The notes: generated from the sequence alone by a model not told the origin. A stretch of 64,000 bases of DNA from Oscillospiraceae bacterium (GCA_022009755.1 CP091722.1:1248001-1312000), one strand, 5' to 3'; positions 36,320 to 45,876 are shown, counted from the first letter of the stretch. Translations and numbers: made by a program.

Positions 36320-37093
36320 TTACTTTCTCTTCTTTGCAACAACCAGCGCGCCGCAGCCGGTGATGGCGGCAGCCGCATAGGCGATTACGGAGAAGTCAGC
36401 GGTGGGCTGAACTTCATCGACTATTTCAAGGCTGTCCAAAATATAGGTAAGAGAGGTAGCCTCGCCGAAGTTTTCACGAACGTCTATTTCCATGGTTTTT
36501 AAGCCTTCGTTAAAGTTCGTGTGCAGAGCCTTGCCCCAGCCGGCCGGAGCGGCAAGCGTGCAATTATCAAGCGGGAAATATACATAGCCCTTAAAGCCTG
36601 CGGGAATAATCACGCTGCTGTTTTCTCCGTATCCGCCGCCGTCGCCGGTGGTAACAGCGGGCTTAGAGCCGTTTTTGGCATAGAGCACCGCCTTGGTGCA
36701 GTCAAACGATGCGGCGGTACCTTCGCCGTTGAAGGTAAAGCGCAGACCGAAGGTTGCCTTATCAGAGGTGTTCTCTACATAAAGCTTCAGATATTTTCCT
36801 GCAGCCCAGTTTTCCATAAGAGCGGCAAGCGTAGCGTCATCCTGAACATTGAAGCCCTGAACCCATGCATTTTTGGATCCGGCGGTGATCTTAACGCCGT
36901 TGCCGTTATCGCCCTTGGCAGCCTCAACAGTCGGCGCCTCCACACTGTACATGGAAAGCCCGGTGTTGTAGTTCATGTACGCCGCGATATCTGCAGCGTC
37001 AAAGCCCGAAACCAAAGCGTTGGCCGCAAAAGCGGTAACCGCGAAAAGGCTGACCATGCAAATAACGGCAAGAGAAACCAGTATCTTTTTCAT
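36320..37093 (-). CDS. secreted protein B with C-terminal membrane tail
   Basis: The 257-residue product has a signal peptide ending near AFAAN, a beta-rich body with VIIPAGFKGYVYFPL near residue 165, and the same membrane tail as protein A (DFSVIAYAAAAITG, CGALVVAKKRK). The frame is intact. KYLKLYVENTSDKATFGLRFTF resembles a galactose-binding-like domain. It has its own promoter and terminator, so A and B are separate transcripts built on duplicated control DNA. A role in binding sugars at the surface is inference. Confidence 0.75.
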   Translation of the reverse strand: MKKILVSLAVICMVSLFAVTAFAANALVSGFDAADIAAYMNYNTGLSMYSVEAPTVEAAKGDNGNGVKITAGSKNAWVQGFNVQDDATLAALMENWAAGKYLKLYVENTSDKATFGLRFTFNGEGTAASFDCTKAVLYAKNGSKPAVTTGDGGGYGENSSVIIPAGFKGYVYFPLDNCTLAAPAGWGKALHTNFNEGLKTMEIDVRENFGEATSLTYILDSLEIVDEVQPTADFSVIAYAAAAITGCGALVVAKKRK

Positions 37094-37151
37094 GTTCGTA
37101 TTTCCTCCTCTTGTTTTTGCATATTATGCAATATGGTATATTGTTATTATT

Positions 37152-37180
37152 ATTATAGCTGCCCGGATACCCAAAGTCAA
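37152..37180 (-). promoter_or_regulatory. promoter of secreted protein B
   Basis: TTGACT (37175-37180), 17 bases and TATAAT (37152-37157) on the minus strand, a duplicate of the promoter at 36176. Confidence 0.85.
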
Positions 37181-37304
37181 TACCCCAAAGAGGATTTTTT
37201 TGCGCTTTTTGCGAAGAAAACATCAAATATCCCACACAATCGGCATCGGCGGCAAAACACATCTTATATCCGCCGCAAAGCCAATACCTGCGTAAAACGG
37301 AAAC

Positions 37305-37335
37305 AAAAAAGCACCTGCCTTTAAGCAAGTGCTTT
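37305..37335 (-). terminator. terminator of the tRNA-Gly/Lys transcript
   Basis: AAAAGCACTTGC and GCAGGTGCTTTTTT (minus strand) form a stem with T6, directly after tRNA-Lys. Confidence 0.9.
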
Positions 37336-37411
37336 TGGTGGGTCATCGGGGGCTCGAACCCCGGACACCCTGATTAAGAGTCAGGTGCTCTACCAGCTGA
37401 GCTAATAACCC
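37336..37411 (-). tRNA. tRNA-Lys (anticodon CTT)
   Basis: A 76-base cloverleaf with encoded CCA: acceptor GGGTTAT with ATGACCC, anticodon arm CTGACTCTTAATCAG with CTT, T arm GGGTTCGAGCCC. Confidence 0.95.
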
Positions 37412-37416
37412 GTATA

Positions 37417-37491
37417 TGGAGCGGAAGACGAGATTCGAACTCGCGACATTCGCCATGGCAAGGCGACGCTCTACCACTGAGCCACTCCCGC
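37417..37491 (-). tRNA. tRNA-Gly (anticodon GCC)
   Basis: A 75-base cloverleaf with encoded CCA: acceptor GCGGGAG with CTTCCGC, anticodon arm CGCCTTGCCATGGCG with GCC, T arm GAGTTCGAATCTC. It is upstream of tRNA-Lys in the same transcript. Confidence 0.95.
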
Positions 37492-37549
37492 ATATGCCGT
37501 TAGGAGAAGTCGGCTTGCATCACAAACCTGCTCCCTCGGAACAGGGCTT

Positions 37550-37578
37550 ATAATATCACATATCTTTTTGCTTGTAAA
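37550..37578 (-). promoter_or_regulatory. promoter of the tRNA-Gly/Lys transcript
   Basis: TTTACA (37573-37578), 17 bases and TATTAT (37550-37555) on the minus strand. Confidence 0.75.
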
Positions 37579-37649
37579 GCGTTTTTTTAATATTTTGCGG
37601 CAATTTATTTTTGATCCGTCCGGTTTGTATGCCAAATTACCCCTTTACC

Positions 37650-38048
37650 TTAAACCAGCAGCCCCAGCGCCGCCCTTACCGCATAGGTTCCCAATATAAC
37701 CGCCGCGCACCCTCCGTAAAAAAACGCGCTTACCGTTTTAGAGGGGTTTATCACCCGGTGATGCAAAGCAAAAAGCAGCAGCGCGGCAATAAACGGCGCA
37801 GCCGGATTATAATAAAGCACAGCCCCGAAATCCAACCGACACAGCGCCAAAAGTGCACGCGTAGTCCCGCAGCCCGGGCACGGAAAGCCCGTTATATATC
37901 GTACGGGGCAATGGATTCCGCTTATATTAAGCGCCAGCAGGCACAGTGCAAAAAGCGCAATAAACACCGCATGCTTTATAAACAGCCCCCGAACTCCCGG
38001 CTTTCCCGGCCGCTTTGTCCTCAGCCGCCGTTTGTCCGCTTTCTTCAT
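37650..38048 (-). CDS. DUF2752 membrane protein
   Basis: The 132-residue product has three hydrophobic segments and the family motif CPVRYITGFPCPGCGTTRA (about residues 47-65). The conserved cysteines in CPxR and CPGCG define DUF2752, small membrane proteins of unknown function. A basic N-terminus (KKADKRRLRTKRPGK) follows the positive-inside rule. The start lies 23 bases after the stop of the SDR gene and has no clear ribosome site, which suggests translation coupled to that gene. Confidence 0.85.
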   Translation of the reverse strand: MKKADKRRLRTKRPGKPGVRGLFIKHAVFIALFALCLLALNISGIHCPVRYITGFPCPGCGTTRALLALCRLDFGAVLYYNPAAPFIAALLLFALHHRVINPSKTVSAFFYGGCAAVILGTYAVRAALGLLV

Positions 38049-38071
38049 TTTGAGTATGCATTTTTTCGCAT

Positions 38072-39076
38072 TTATTGGCGCTTCTGCGCCGAAAAAAATT
38101 CATATGCTTCCCTTACCGCCTCTTTGGCGTCCCCCGGCTCAAACCCCAGCACGGCACGCGTACGGGACGAATCAAACTCGACGCCGCTTTCAAGACATTC
38201 CACCGCATAGCGCGTAAAGTTTGGCGTTTTGCCAAAAAGCGCGCATAACGCCCCGTTTATATCTCCCGCCGCGCATGCAAGCCATACGGGAATATGCGGC
38301 AGATGCCGCCTCCTTCCGCTGAGCCGAGCAAGCTCGCCGTACACCTGCGCCACCGTAATCCTGCCGCCCTGAAGAATGTAGCATTCCCCGCTTTTTCCTT
38401 TTTGCGCAGCCAGTATGATGCCGCGCGCCGCGTCCGTTGCGCTTATAAAATCGTAACCGCCGTCTATAACGGCAAGGGGTGCGCCCCGGAGATAATCCCG
38501 CACAAGCCGTCCGGCGAGCGAGGGCTTATAATCGTTTGCTCCCAGCACGGCGCAGGGACAAACCACGCAGGCATCCAGCCCGTTTTTACATTCATCAAGC
38601 ACATATTGCCCGGCTGCGGCCTTGCTTTGAGCATAGCAGCCCTTCATCAGCTCCGGATAAAAACCCTTCGGTTCCGGCACCCTGAGCACATTATCACGGA
38701 TATCGCCGTTTCCGCTGCCGCAGAAAACAGCATCCGTGCTGCAAACATACACAAGACGGGCATGCTTCTGCGTGCATATGCGCGCCACTTTCCGCGTAAG
38801 AACGACATTTGCGGCAAACGCCTCTTTTCTTTCCCTTTCGCTTATGGCAATCCTGCCGGCGCAATGCACTACGCATGCGCCCTCCGGGATAAGCCCGCGC
38901 AAAAATTCTTCATCGGAAAGCTGCCCGACAGCCCGCCTGACGGAAACCCCCTCAAGCGCCGGGTCATTATCGCGCCGCACGGCCGCAATTACCCTTTCGC
39001 CTTTGTTTGCAAGCAATCTGACTACATTGTTTCCGATGTGTCCGGTTGCACCCGTTACCACATATGTTACCGCCAT
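38072..39076 (-). CDS. extended SDR (NAD-dependent epimerase/reductase)
   Basis: GGGAG precedes ATG 39076; 334 residues, normal for an extended short-chain dehydrogenase. The cofactor motif is VVTGATGHIGNNV near residue 10, and the catalytic pair is in YAQSKAAAG. The serine site is VCSTDAVF. It resembles dihydroflavonol-4-reductase/epimerase types; the substrate is unknown. It forms a unit with the DUF2752 gene. Confidence 0.88.
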   Translation of the reverse strand: MAVTYVVTGATGHIGNNVVRLLANKGERVIAAVRRDNDPALEGVSVRRAVGQLSDEEFLRGLIPEGACVVHCAGRIAISERERKEAFAANVVLTRKVARICTQKHARLVYVCSTDAVFCGSGNGDIRDNVLRVPEPKGFYPELMKGCYAQSKAAAGQYVLDECKNGLDACVVCPCAVLGANDYKPSLAGRLVRDYLRGAPLAVIDGGYDFISATDAARGIILAAQKGKSGECYILQGGRITVAQVYGELARLSGRRRHLPHIPVWLACAAGDINGALCALFGKTPNFTRYAVECLESGVEFDSSRTRAVLGFEPGDAKEAVREAYEFFSAQKRQ

Positions 39077-39119
39077 TTTTGTTCTCCCGGAGGGCGGCTG
39101 CGCCGCCCCTTTATTAAAA

Positions 39120-39142
39120 GCCCGGGCGCAATGCGTCCGGGC
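39120..39142 (-). terminator. terminator of the AraC regulator gene
   Basis: GCCCGGGCGC pairs with GCGTCCGGGC (one G-U) and TTTTAAT follows on the minus strand. A second hairpin, GGGCGGC/GCCGCCC (39092-39108), lies just before the ribosome site of the SDR gene. Confidence 0.7.
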
Positions 39143-39214
39143 CGCTGTCCCGCTCCGTTTTAATTTTCGCAAAACCGACAAACCGCATGTTTTTCAGCCT
39201 GTCTGCTGAACAGC

Positions 39215-40051
39215 TCAGTCAAAATCATAGCTGTCCGGCCTTGACTTTGCAATAAACCTGTATTCGCTGGGCGAAAACCCGGTTTTTTTCTTGAAAAGCC
39301 TGGAAAAATAGTTTGAGCTTTCAAATCCCACCGAATAGGCTATTACCTGCACAGGATCGTTCTGCGTCTGAAGCATTTTCTTTGCCCGGTTTATGCGCAG
39401 ATTGTTTATAAACTCAATGGGCGGATGCCCGGTCTTTTCCTTGAAATAGCGTATGAAATAATTCGGGTGCAGGTGGGAAATGCTGCACAGCTCGTTTATG
39501 GTTATATCCCTTGAGAGATTTTCGTCAATGTATGTAAGTATAACGCTCAGCTTTGTATCCTTGAATATTGTTTCCCTCGTAACGCTGGAATGCTCGGCGT
39601 AATAGGCAAGCAGCTGCAGTATATAGGCCTTGCGGCGCAGAATTTCATGCAGCGACAAATGATTGTTTGTAATTATGGATTTGAACAGATCGGTAACATA
39701 ATCGGTATCCTTGACCTCAATAAAATGAGGCAGGGTTATCTGCTCCATAAGGTCTTTGTTGTTGCACATGGCGGTAAAATGGATCCAATACTTGCTTATG
39801 GTGTTGTCCGATATGTGATGATAAGTCTGCGTGCTGTTGCAGGGCAGAAGAAAAAGCTGTCCTTTTTTTGCAATGTATTCGCTGTCGTCTATCTTGATAT
39901 AGCACTCGCCGCTCATTATATAATAGAATTTATTATAATAGGGGTTTATTATAGTGCTGCCCCATGAACGCCAGCATTTTGCAAAATCTCCCGTAAGGTA
40001 TTCCAGCTGAATGTTTTCCAGCTGCTGACTGAAGACTATATTATCCTTCAT
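39215..40051 (-). CDS. AraC-family regulator, divergent from the rhamnosidase gene
   Basis: The 278-residue product has an N-terminal cupin-like sugar-sensing half (YYIMSGECYIKIDD, KKGQLFLLPC) and a C-terminal double helix-turn-helix: ITINELCSISHLHPNYFIRYFKEKTGHPP and the second helix with VIAYSVGFESSNYFSRLFKKKTG (described in parts). It is transcribed away from the GH78 gene; the 235-base gap between them holds TATAAT at 40175-40180 with a weak -35, as expected for an activated promoter. It most likely activates the rhamnosidase gene when rhamnoside is present. Confidence 0.93.
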   Translation of the reverse strand: MKDNIVFSQQLENIQLEYLTGDFAKCWRSWGSTIINPYYNKFYYIMSGECYIKIDDSEYIAKKGQLFLLPCNSTQTYHHISDNTISKYWIHFTAMCNNKDLMEQITLPHFIEVKDTDYVTDLFKSIITNNHLSLHEILRRKAYILQLLAYYAEHSSVTRETIFKDTKLSVILTYIDENLSRDITINELCSISHLHPNYFIRYFKEKTGHPPIEFINNLRINRAKKMLQTQNDPVQVIAYSVGFESSNYFSRLFKKKTGFSPSEYRFIAKSRPDSYDFD

Positions 40052-40286
40052 AAATACGCACTCCGTATAAACTTCCGCCGCCGCACGGCCCGTTGTAAAA
40101 TAGAAATCGCAAAATAGATAATTTTGTATAGGTACATCTTAGAATCCTGCATATCTATTATAACTGTTTTAATGTATAATATCAACTGAAATTTTCTATC
40201 CGCGGATTTTTATTTCTGCCTTCGGGCAAAAAACATCCCGGCCATCATACTCAAAACAACCATTAATGCTGAAAGGATATAACCAA

Positions 40287-42977
40287 ATGAGCCTTATATT
40301 TACCGATCTCCGCTGCGAAAACCGCCGCAACCCCTTGGGCATCGACACCGTACCCCGCCTCAGCTGGAAGCTCTCCGGCCCGCGCTGCGCGCGTCAGAGC
40401 GCCTTCCGTGTAATAGTCGCTTCAAGCGAGCAGGGGGCAGCCTCCCTTTCGGGCGATGTATTCGACAGCGGCCTTGTACCGGGTGACGCTTTCTTCTGCG
40501 ATGCCGACGCCGCATACAAAAGCGCAGCCCGCTACTTCTGGCGCGTGTGCGTCCGGGATGAAAACGGTGAGGAAACCATAAGCGACACCGCAAGCTTTGA
40601 AACCGGCCTGCTGGACCCTGCGCTTTGGGAGGGCAGCTTCATCGGCTCCCCCTGCTCCTATTCGGGAATACTGCTGTTCCGCAGCCATTTTGAGGCGCGC
40701 AGAAGCATTGCATGCGCACGGATATACATAGCCGCCGCCGGCTTTACCGAGCTTTATGTAAACGGCACGCGCATAGGCTCAAATGTTCTGGAGCCTGTAA
40801 ACTCCGACTATAAAAAAGAGCTGTACTATGTCACCTTCGATGTAACAAACGCGCTGCACTCCGGGGACAATGTCATCGGCGTGCGCCTTAATAACGGCTG
40901 GGCGGAGCACGGCTGCTTCCTGCTTCAGGGCCGCGTAAGCTACGATAACGGCGAAAGCGACACCTTTTTCTCCTCCCACGGCAACTTTATTTTCTGCCCC
41001 TCCGGCACGAGCGTTGCCACACAGTACGCCGGCGAAAGACGCAACCCCGCCATGGAAATGACCGGCTGGGCGGACCCGGGCTTTGAATTTGAAAAGAAAT
41101 ACCGCCACGAAACCTTCGGCATAATGAACTTCTGGCTGCCGGAATCCCCCGAAACGGCGCTTGACTGCCAAAAAAGCTTTATGAACGCCTACTATACCGC
41201 CATTGAACTGCCCCATCCCGGCGGACGCCTGATTGCCACCCCCATTGAGCCCGTGGTTATCGGCAGCGAGATGAAGCCCGTTTCCCGTCATCAGATAAAG
41301 GACGGCGCATGGCTGTATGATTTCGGCCAGAACTTCACCGGCATCTGCCGTCTGCGCGTAAAGGGCGAAAGAGGCACAAAAATCAGCATCGCCCACACCG
41401 AGCTGCTTAACGAGGACGGCACCCCGAACATGGTATATCTGCGCATAGCGGAGCCCAACTATCCCTACGAGATGCAAACCGACTGCTATACTCTTGAGGG
41501 CACGGGCAAAACCGAGGAATTCATGCCCTCCTTCACCTATCACGGCTTCCGCTTTGCCGCCGTATACGGCCTTACCGAGGAGCCGGATGACGACACCCTC
41601 ACTGCCTTTACTCTTGCAAGCGATGTAGAGCAGATAGGCACCTTCAAGGCCGAGCACAATATGATATCCTGGCTTCAGGAGGCCATAATGTGGACGGAAA
41701 AGGGCAACCTTCACTCCATCCCCACCGATTGCCCACAGCGGGCCGAACGTCAGGGCTGGCTCAACGATATGACCGCCCGCAGCGAGGGCGCGGTATATAA
41801 CCTTGACCTGCACCTGCTGTATTCCAAGTGGGCGCGCGATATAACCGGCACGCAGGATCCCGTAAGCGGCGCCATAGGCGATACCGCTCCCTTCCGCCGC
41901 GGAAACAAGCCCGCCGATGCCGTATGCTCCTCCTACATTTATGCGCCCTTCCTTGTTTACCGTCACTACGGGGACGACCGCGCCCTGCGCGAAAACTACG
42001 AGGGCTTCCGCAAATGGACCGAATACCTGTACCGCAATTCCGACCGCGGCATTGCCATATACAGCCTTTACGGCGACTGGGCGGGTCCGGAGCCGGACAG
42101 CTTCAACGGCGGCTCCCCCGTATCCGGCATAACCTCCGGGCAGTATATGTCCAGCTGCTTCAATTACTATAACGCCCGTCTTATGCAGGAGGTAGCGCGC
42201 ATCACCGGCCACGGCGAGGATGAAAAAATGTATGCAGACCGTGTAAGTGAGCTTTGCACCCGCCTTAACGATGTATATTACGACCGTGTGAGCGCCAACT
42301 ATTCCACCGGCTCTCAGGCGGCGAATATATTTGCACTGGAGCTTGGCATAGTGCCGCAGTCCGAGCAGGCGCGCGTTGCCGCCAACATCAACGCCGATAT
42401 CGTAAAGCGCGGCTATCACCTCTCCACCGGCAATCTGTGCACAAAATATCTGCCGGAGATACTCACCCGCTACGGCTACCTTGAAACCGCAATGAAGCTC
42501 ATGGAGCAGACCACCTACCCCAGCTGGGGCTATATGAGAAGCAAGGGCGCCACCACCATATGGGAGCGTTGGGAATACGCCACCGGCTTTGCAATGAACT
42601 CTCACTCCCATCCGATGTACGGCTCCATAACCGCATGGTTCTATAAATACCTTGCCGGCATAACCGTATCCGAGCCCGCATTCCGCCGCTTCCGCGTGCA
42701 TCCGTATCTGCCGGAGAATATGCCTGCCTGCAGCGGCAGCATCGAAACCCCCTACGGCCGCATTGTGTCCGCCTGGAAAAAAACCGCTTCCGGCTGGAGC
42801 CTGCATATTGAGGTTCCCGTTTCCTGCAAGGCCGTTGTTGAGCTTGAAGGCACCGGCGTCACTGTGGACGGCAGCGCTCCCGACAGCTGCCCCGGCGTAA
42901 GCACGGAAAGCCGTACCGACGCCATGACCGTTCTCACCCTTGAGTGCGGAAAATACGATATTGCAGTTGCGCGGTAA
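40287..42977 (+). CDS. alpha-L-rhamnosidase (GH78)
   Basis: The ATG at 40287 is preceded by AAAGGA; 896 residues, typical of GH78. N-terminal beta domains (ENRRNPLGIDTVPRLSWKL; FTELYVNGTRIGSNVLEPV) precede an (alpha/alpha)6 barrel with the catalytic region DCPQRAERQGWLND, then GDWAGPEP and TTIWERWE, and a C-terminal beta domain. It releases rhamnose from glycosides; no signal peptide is seen, so it acts inside the cell on imported oligosaccharides. The residue before the general-acid Glu (ER) is Ala, where the family usually has Asp or Glu. Frame intact. Confidence 0.95.
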   Translation: MSLIFTDLRCENRRNPLGIDTVPRLSWKLSGPRCARQSAFRVIVASSEQGAASLSGDVFDSGLVPGDAFFCDADAAYKSAARYFWRVCVRDENGEETISDTASFETGLLDPALWEGSFIGSPCSYSGILLFRSHFEARRSIACARIYIAAAGFTELYVNGTRIGSNVLEPVNSDYKKELYYVTFDVTNALHSGDNVIGVRLNNGWAEHGCFLLQGRVSYDNGESDTFFSSHGNFIFCPSGTSVATQYAGERRNPAMEMTGWADPGFEFEKKYRHETFGIMNFWLPESPETALDCQKSFMNAYYTAIELPHPGGRLIATPIEPVVIGSEMKPVSRHQIKDGAWLYDFGQNFTGICRLRVKGERGTKISIAHTELLNEDGTPNMVYLRIAEPNYPYEMQTDCYTLEGTGKTEEFMPSFTYHGFRFAAVYGLTEEPDDDTLTAFTLASDVEQIGTFKAEHNMISWLQEAIMWTEKGNLHSIPTDCPQRAERQGWLNDMTARSEGAVYNLDLHLLYSKWARDITGTQDPVSGAIGDTAPFRRGNKPADAVCSSYIYAPFLVYRHYGDDRALRENYEGFRKWTEYLYRNSDRGIAIYSLYGDWAGPEPDSFNGGSPVSGITSGQYMSSCFNYYNARLMQEVARITGHGEDEKMYADRVSELCTRLNDVYYDRVSANYSTGSQAANIFALELGIVPQSEQARVAANINADIVKRGYHLSTGNLCTKYLPEILTRYGYLETAMKLMEQTTYPSWGYMRSKGATTIWERWEYATGFAMNSHSHPMYGSITAWFYKYLAGITVSEPAFRRFRVHPYLPENMPACSGSIETPYGRIVSAWKKTASGWSLHIEVPVSCKAVVELEGTGVTVDGSAPDSCPGVSTESRTDAMTVLTLECGKYDIAVAR

Positions 42978-43011
42978 AGCACAAGCCGATATCGAAACAA
43001 ACCGAACCGAC

Positions 43012-43047
43012 AAAAGGCGCGTACCCCTGCGGGTGCGCGCCTTTTTT
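43012..43047 (+). terminator. terminator of the rhamnosidase gene
   Basis: AAAGGCGCGTACCC and GGGTGCGCGCCTTT form a 14-pair stem (one G-U) with T6. Confidence 0.9.
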
Positions 43048-43070
43048 GCAATGCTTTAATTATCGGCCCG

Positions 43071-43465
43071 TCAGCAATCCTTCTTAAGCGGAATGCCGTT
43101 TGCATCCTTATCGATATTGCCGGTAAAGATCATAATTCCCTCTATAAGGCCCCAAATATAGCCTATTCCGCAGCAAAAGCTCAGGCATATCTGCGCAATG
43201 CCCTTGCCGGTATAGCCCAAATAAAGTTGTGAACGCCAAGACCTCCAAGCAGCACGCCCAGCAGACCCGCCGTCATTTTGGATTTCTGCTGATCCGGTGT
43301 GTACTGCGCCAAAGGGGCGCCGCAATTGGGGCAGAAGGTCGCACCCGGCTGTGTCTGCGCTCCGCAATTGGAGCAATATGCAGTCCCCTGTCCTTTTTTG
43401 AAGCCGCAATGCACGCAAACCGCCGCGTTAGGATCCATTGCCTGTCCGCAATTTCTGCAATACAT
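43071..43465 (-). CDS. TM2-domain protein with N-terminal zinc ribbons, frame broken near 43224
   Basis: The corrected product has 131 residues: two zinc ribbons with CxxC pairs (YCRNCG... VCVHCG; YCSNCG... FCPNCG), a short Gln-rich link and a TM2 domain of two membrane helices with GLLGVLLGGLGVHNFYLGY and GIGYIWGLIEGI. The break at 43223-43225 (TTT for TTTT) is inside the HNFYLG motif. TM2 proteins are small membrane proteins of unclear role. The start has only a weak ribosome site. Confidence 0.88.
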
Positions 43466-43633
43466 AATATTATACCTCCGATATATCCCGAACACAGCTG
43501 CACCGCCATTTTACGTATATCCTGCGCGCTTTAATATGCCCGGTCATTTTTTTACAGTATAGCACCCATTTTGCGCTGTTGCAATGAATTTTTTCGAAAA
43601 ACTCCGATTTCTGTTTCGGTGCCGGGCATGCTT

Positions 43634-44637
43634 TTATTGTTCCCTTATCCGCGTTATATCGGCATAGTGTGAATCCGCTCCGAGGCTGAGCCTTCTGTTT
43701 GCAAACATCGCCGTGGCTGTCAACACACAGCCTTTGCTGTACGCCGTTCTATTGGGCAGGTCGTAATCCGCCGCACATGCTTTGCCTATATTTGAGAACC
43801 CTATACCGCCGGTAATGTACATGCGACGATTTGCAATGCTTTCGGAAAAGCGTCGGCACGCGTTTTTCAGCTCCTCATCGCCGTATTCTTTCGCCACATC
43901 CGCAGCTCCGCACATAAGATACAATGCTCTTACACAGTGTCCCTGCGCCGTTTTGCGCTCCCTTATCGGCACATCATCCTGATTGTAAAAGGCGTTTGCC
44001 CATTCGTTCTCCCACGGCTTTTTTCCGTGCTCGTCAATAAAGAATTTTGCCAGCTCCGCATAGCGCTTTTGCCCCGTGGTTTTGTAAAGCCGCATGAGAG
44101 CAAGCTCAATTTCCGGATGCCCCGGCGTAGTAAAGGCCGCGCTTTTCTCTATTTCAAACACCCGCTCTATATAATCGGCATACCTGCACATTGCCCGCAG
44201 AAAACGGCCCCTTCCCGTTGCGTTATAGTAAGCCGCCGCCTCAAACAGATGCCCCGCGCAGTACAGCTCATGACATCCCCTGTCGCGGAATCTTTTCTCC
44301 TGCTCGGTTACAAGGAAATGGCTGTTGAAATACCCGTTCTCATCGCTGTTTTCAATAATGCAGTCTATCGCGTTTTCGATTATTTCTTCAATTTCGTCAT
44401 CGCGCTTTTGTTCAAGAATATATGAAGCCCCCTCTATCCACTTTGCCACATCGGAATCCCAGAATATATGCGGCATATCCGGCTCCCCTTCCTTCCACCG
44501 GCACTTCAAGGCATCAAAACGATGCGTTTCCTTAAGCGCTCATAAACCGCCTTGAGCGTCGCCTTTCTGTTTATCTCCTGTTTTTCCCGCCAAAATCCTC
44601 CCGTAATTTCAACGCGCGAAAAATCGATATTCTGCAT
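43634..44637 (-). pseudogene. truncated GH127-like (DUF1680) glycosidase remnant, frame also broken near 44534
   Basis: Family members cleave beta-L-arabinofuranosides and have about 650 residues; this gene gives 334 after correction and ends with ITRIREQ. The N-terminal half fits well: VEITGGFWREKQEI, HIFWDSDVAKWIEGA, RGCHELYCAGHLFEAA, GHCVRALYLM and MYITGGIG. The end reads YDLPNRTAYSKGCVL, where the family has a zinc-binding E-x-C (usually AETC). The second half, with the nucleophile cysteine, is missing and nothing like it lies downstream. One break near 44534 (TT for TTT) may be a sequencing error, but truncation plus the lost motif suggest real decay. Confidence 0.65.
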
Positions 44638-44791
44638 AGTATATTTTTCTCCCTTATCTGTATTGATTTTTTTGCTGTTTTTGCTTATAATGCAGTTGAA
44701 AACGGCAATTTTAAGCTTTGCAGCAGCATTATAATAATTATCCGTTTTTGTTTCAATACCCAAATTCAGCAAAAAAGTGAGAAAATCCGAT

Positions 44792-45572
44792 ATGATCACA
44801 CTGGAAAACGGAAAATTTTTCTCCTATGATATGATAGGAGAATTTCATTCCTGCGGCCCCTGGCTGCACCCCAAAAGAAACATAACCAGCACGGAGCTGG
44901 TCCTTGTGCTGCAAGGCACCGTATACATAGCCGAAGAAGCGCGGCAGTACGCCGTTAATGCAAACCAGCTTATCGTTCTTGAGCCGCACCGGGAGCATTA
45001 CGGCTATAAAACGGTTTCGGAGCCGGTGTCCTTCTATTGGTTTCATTTACACCGACCTTGAGCTTCCGCTTAAAACCTACGCCGGAAACGACATCTACGA
45101 AATAAAACGGCTGCTTAAAAGGCTGCTGCATATATCAAATTCCTCCGACTGCGCGCCGTATGCCGCTGACGCCGCCGGATTGCTGATATACCATGAGCTT
45201 AAACGGCTTTCCCTTAAGGAGAGCCTTCCGAATCAGGCACTGGCCGTACAAATAGGCGAATATATACGCAACAACATCAAAAACGGCATAACTGTCCGCG
45301 ACATTGCACGCAGCCTGGGCTACAACCCGGATTATCTCGGAAAATACTTCAAAAAACACAGCGGAACAGGGCTGAAGGAGTATCTGTCCGCCCAAAGGCT
45401 GAAGCTTGCAAAGGACCTTTTGCTTACCACCGATATGAGCGTTAAGCAGATAGCGCGTGAGCTTGGCTACACCGAGGAAAATGTTTTTATAAAGTTTTTC
45501 ACCTATCACGAGGCCATAACTCTCGCCGTTTTCCGAAGCAAAAGCAGCAAGACCCATATAAACAATAAGTAG
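44792..45572 (+). CDS. AraC-family regulator, frame broken near 45047
   Basis: The product (about 259 residues corrected) has a cupin-like N-terminus (LVLVLQGTVYIAEEARQYAV; QLIVLEPHREHYGY) and a C-terminal double helix-turn-helix: ITVRDIARSLGYNPDYLGKYF and MSVKQIARELGYTEENVF (described in parts). The break at 45046-45048 needs one T fewer or two more. It is divergent from the GH127 remnant and probably once controlled it. I choose ATG 44792; a GTG at 44777 is in frame. Confidence 0.85.
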
Positions 45573-45641
45573 CTTTCGCATTTTGCAAAATACAGTATTA
45601 TTTGAAGATGCCGCAAATCAAATATTAAAGGAGAATAATTT

Positions 45642-45836
45642 TTGAAAGATACAGAAAATAAAAAGCCCGATTATTGCGGTTATGAAGACAGCCCGATTAT
45701 CGGCTGCCGCAATCAGCCAAATTCTTTTGGATATAATCTCAGGGAAATTGAAAAGTATCTTAAAGAACAAGGAAACGGAAGGGATATAAAAGAACTGATT
45801 GATAATAACGAATTAGAGCAATTCAAGATTAAATAA
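45642..45836 (+). CDS. small acidic protein of unknown function
   Basis: AAAGGAG lies 8 bases before a TTG start; 64 residues. It has two cysteines (DYCGYEDSPIIGC) and a helical second half rich in Lys and Glu (NLREIEKYLKEQ). No signal peptide or membrane segment. I recognise no family. It stands alone between the AraC gene and the convergent ABC operon. Confidence 0.5.
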   Translation: MKDTENKKPDYCGYEDSPIIGCRNQPNSFGYNLREIEKYLKEQGNGRDIKELIDNNELEQFKIK

Positions 45837-45855
45837 GCATTCGATATAAATCAAA

Positions 45856-45876
45856 GCTGCTTTTATATAAAGCAGC
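45856..45876 (-). terminator. hairpin after the ABC exporter operon
   Basis: GCTGCTTT/AAAGCAGC forms an 8-base stem; on the minus strand TTTGATTT follows. It could terminate the ABC operon, though it lies 105 bases after its stop codon. Confidence 0.45.

Noticed and set aside
40779..43013. A 744-codon open frame on the strand opposite the rhamnosidase gene
   Set aside because: It is a shadow of strong third-position GC bias in the real gene; it has no ribosome site and reads as low-complexity sequence.
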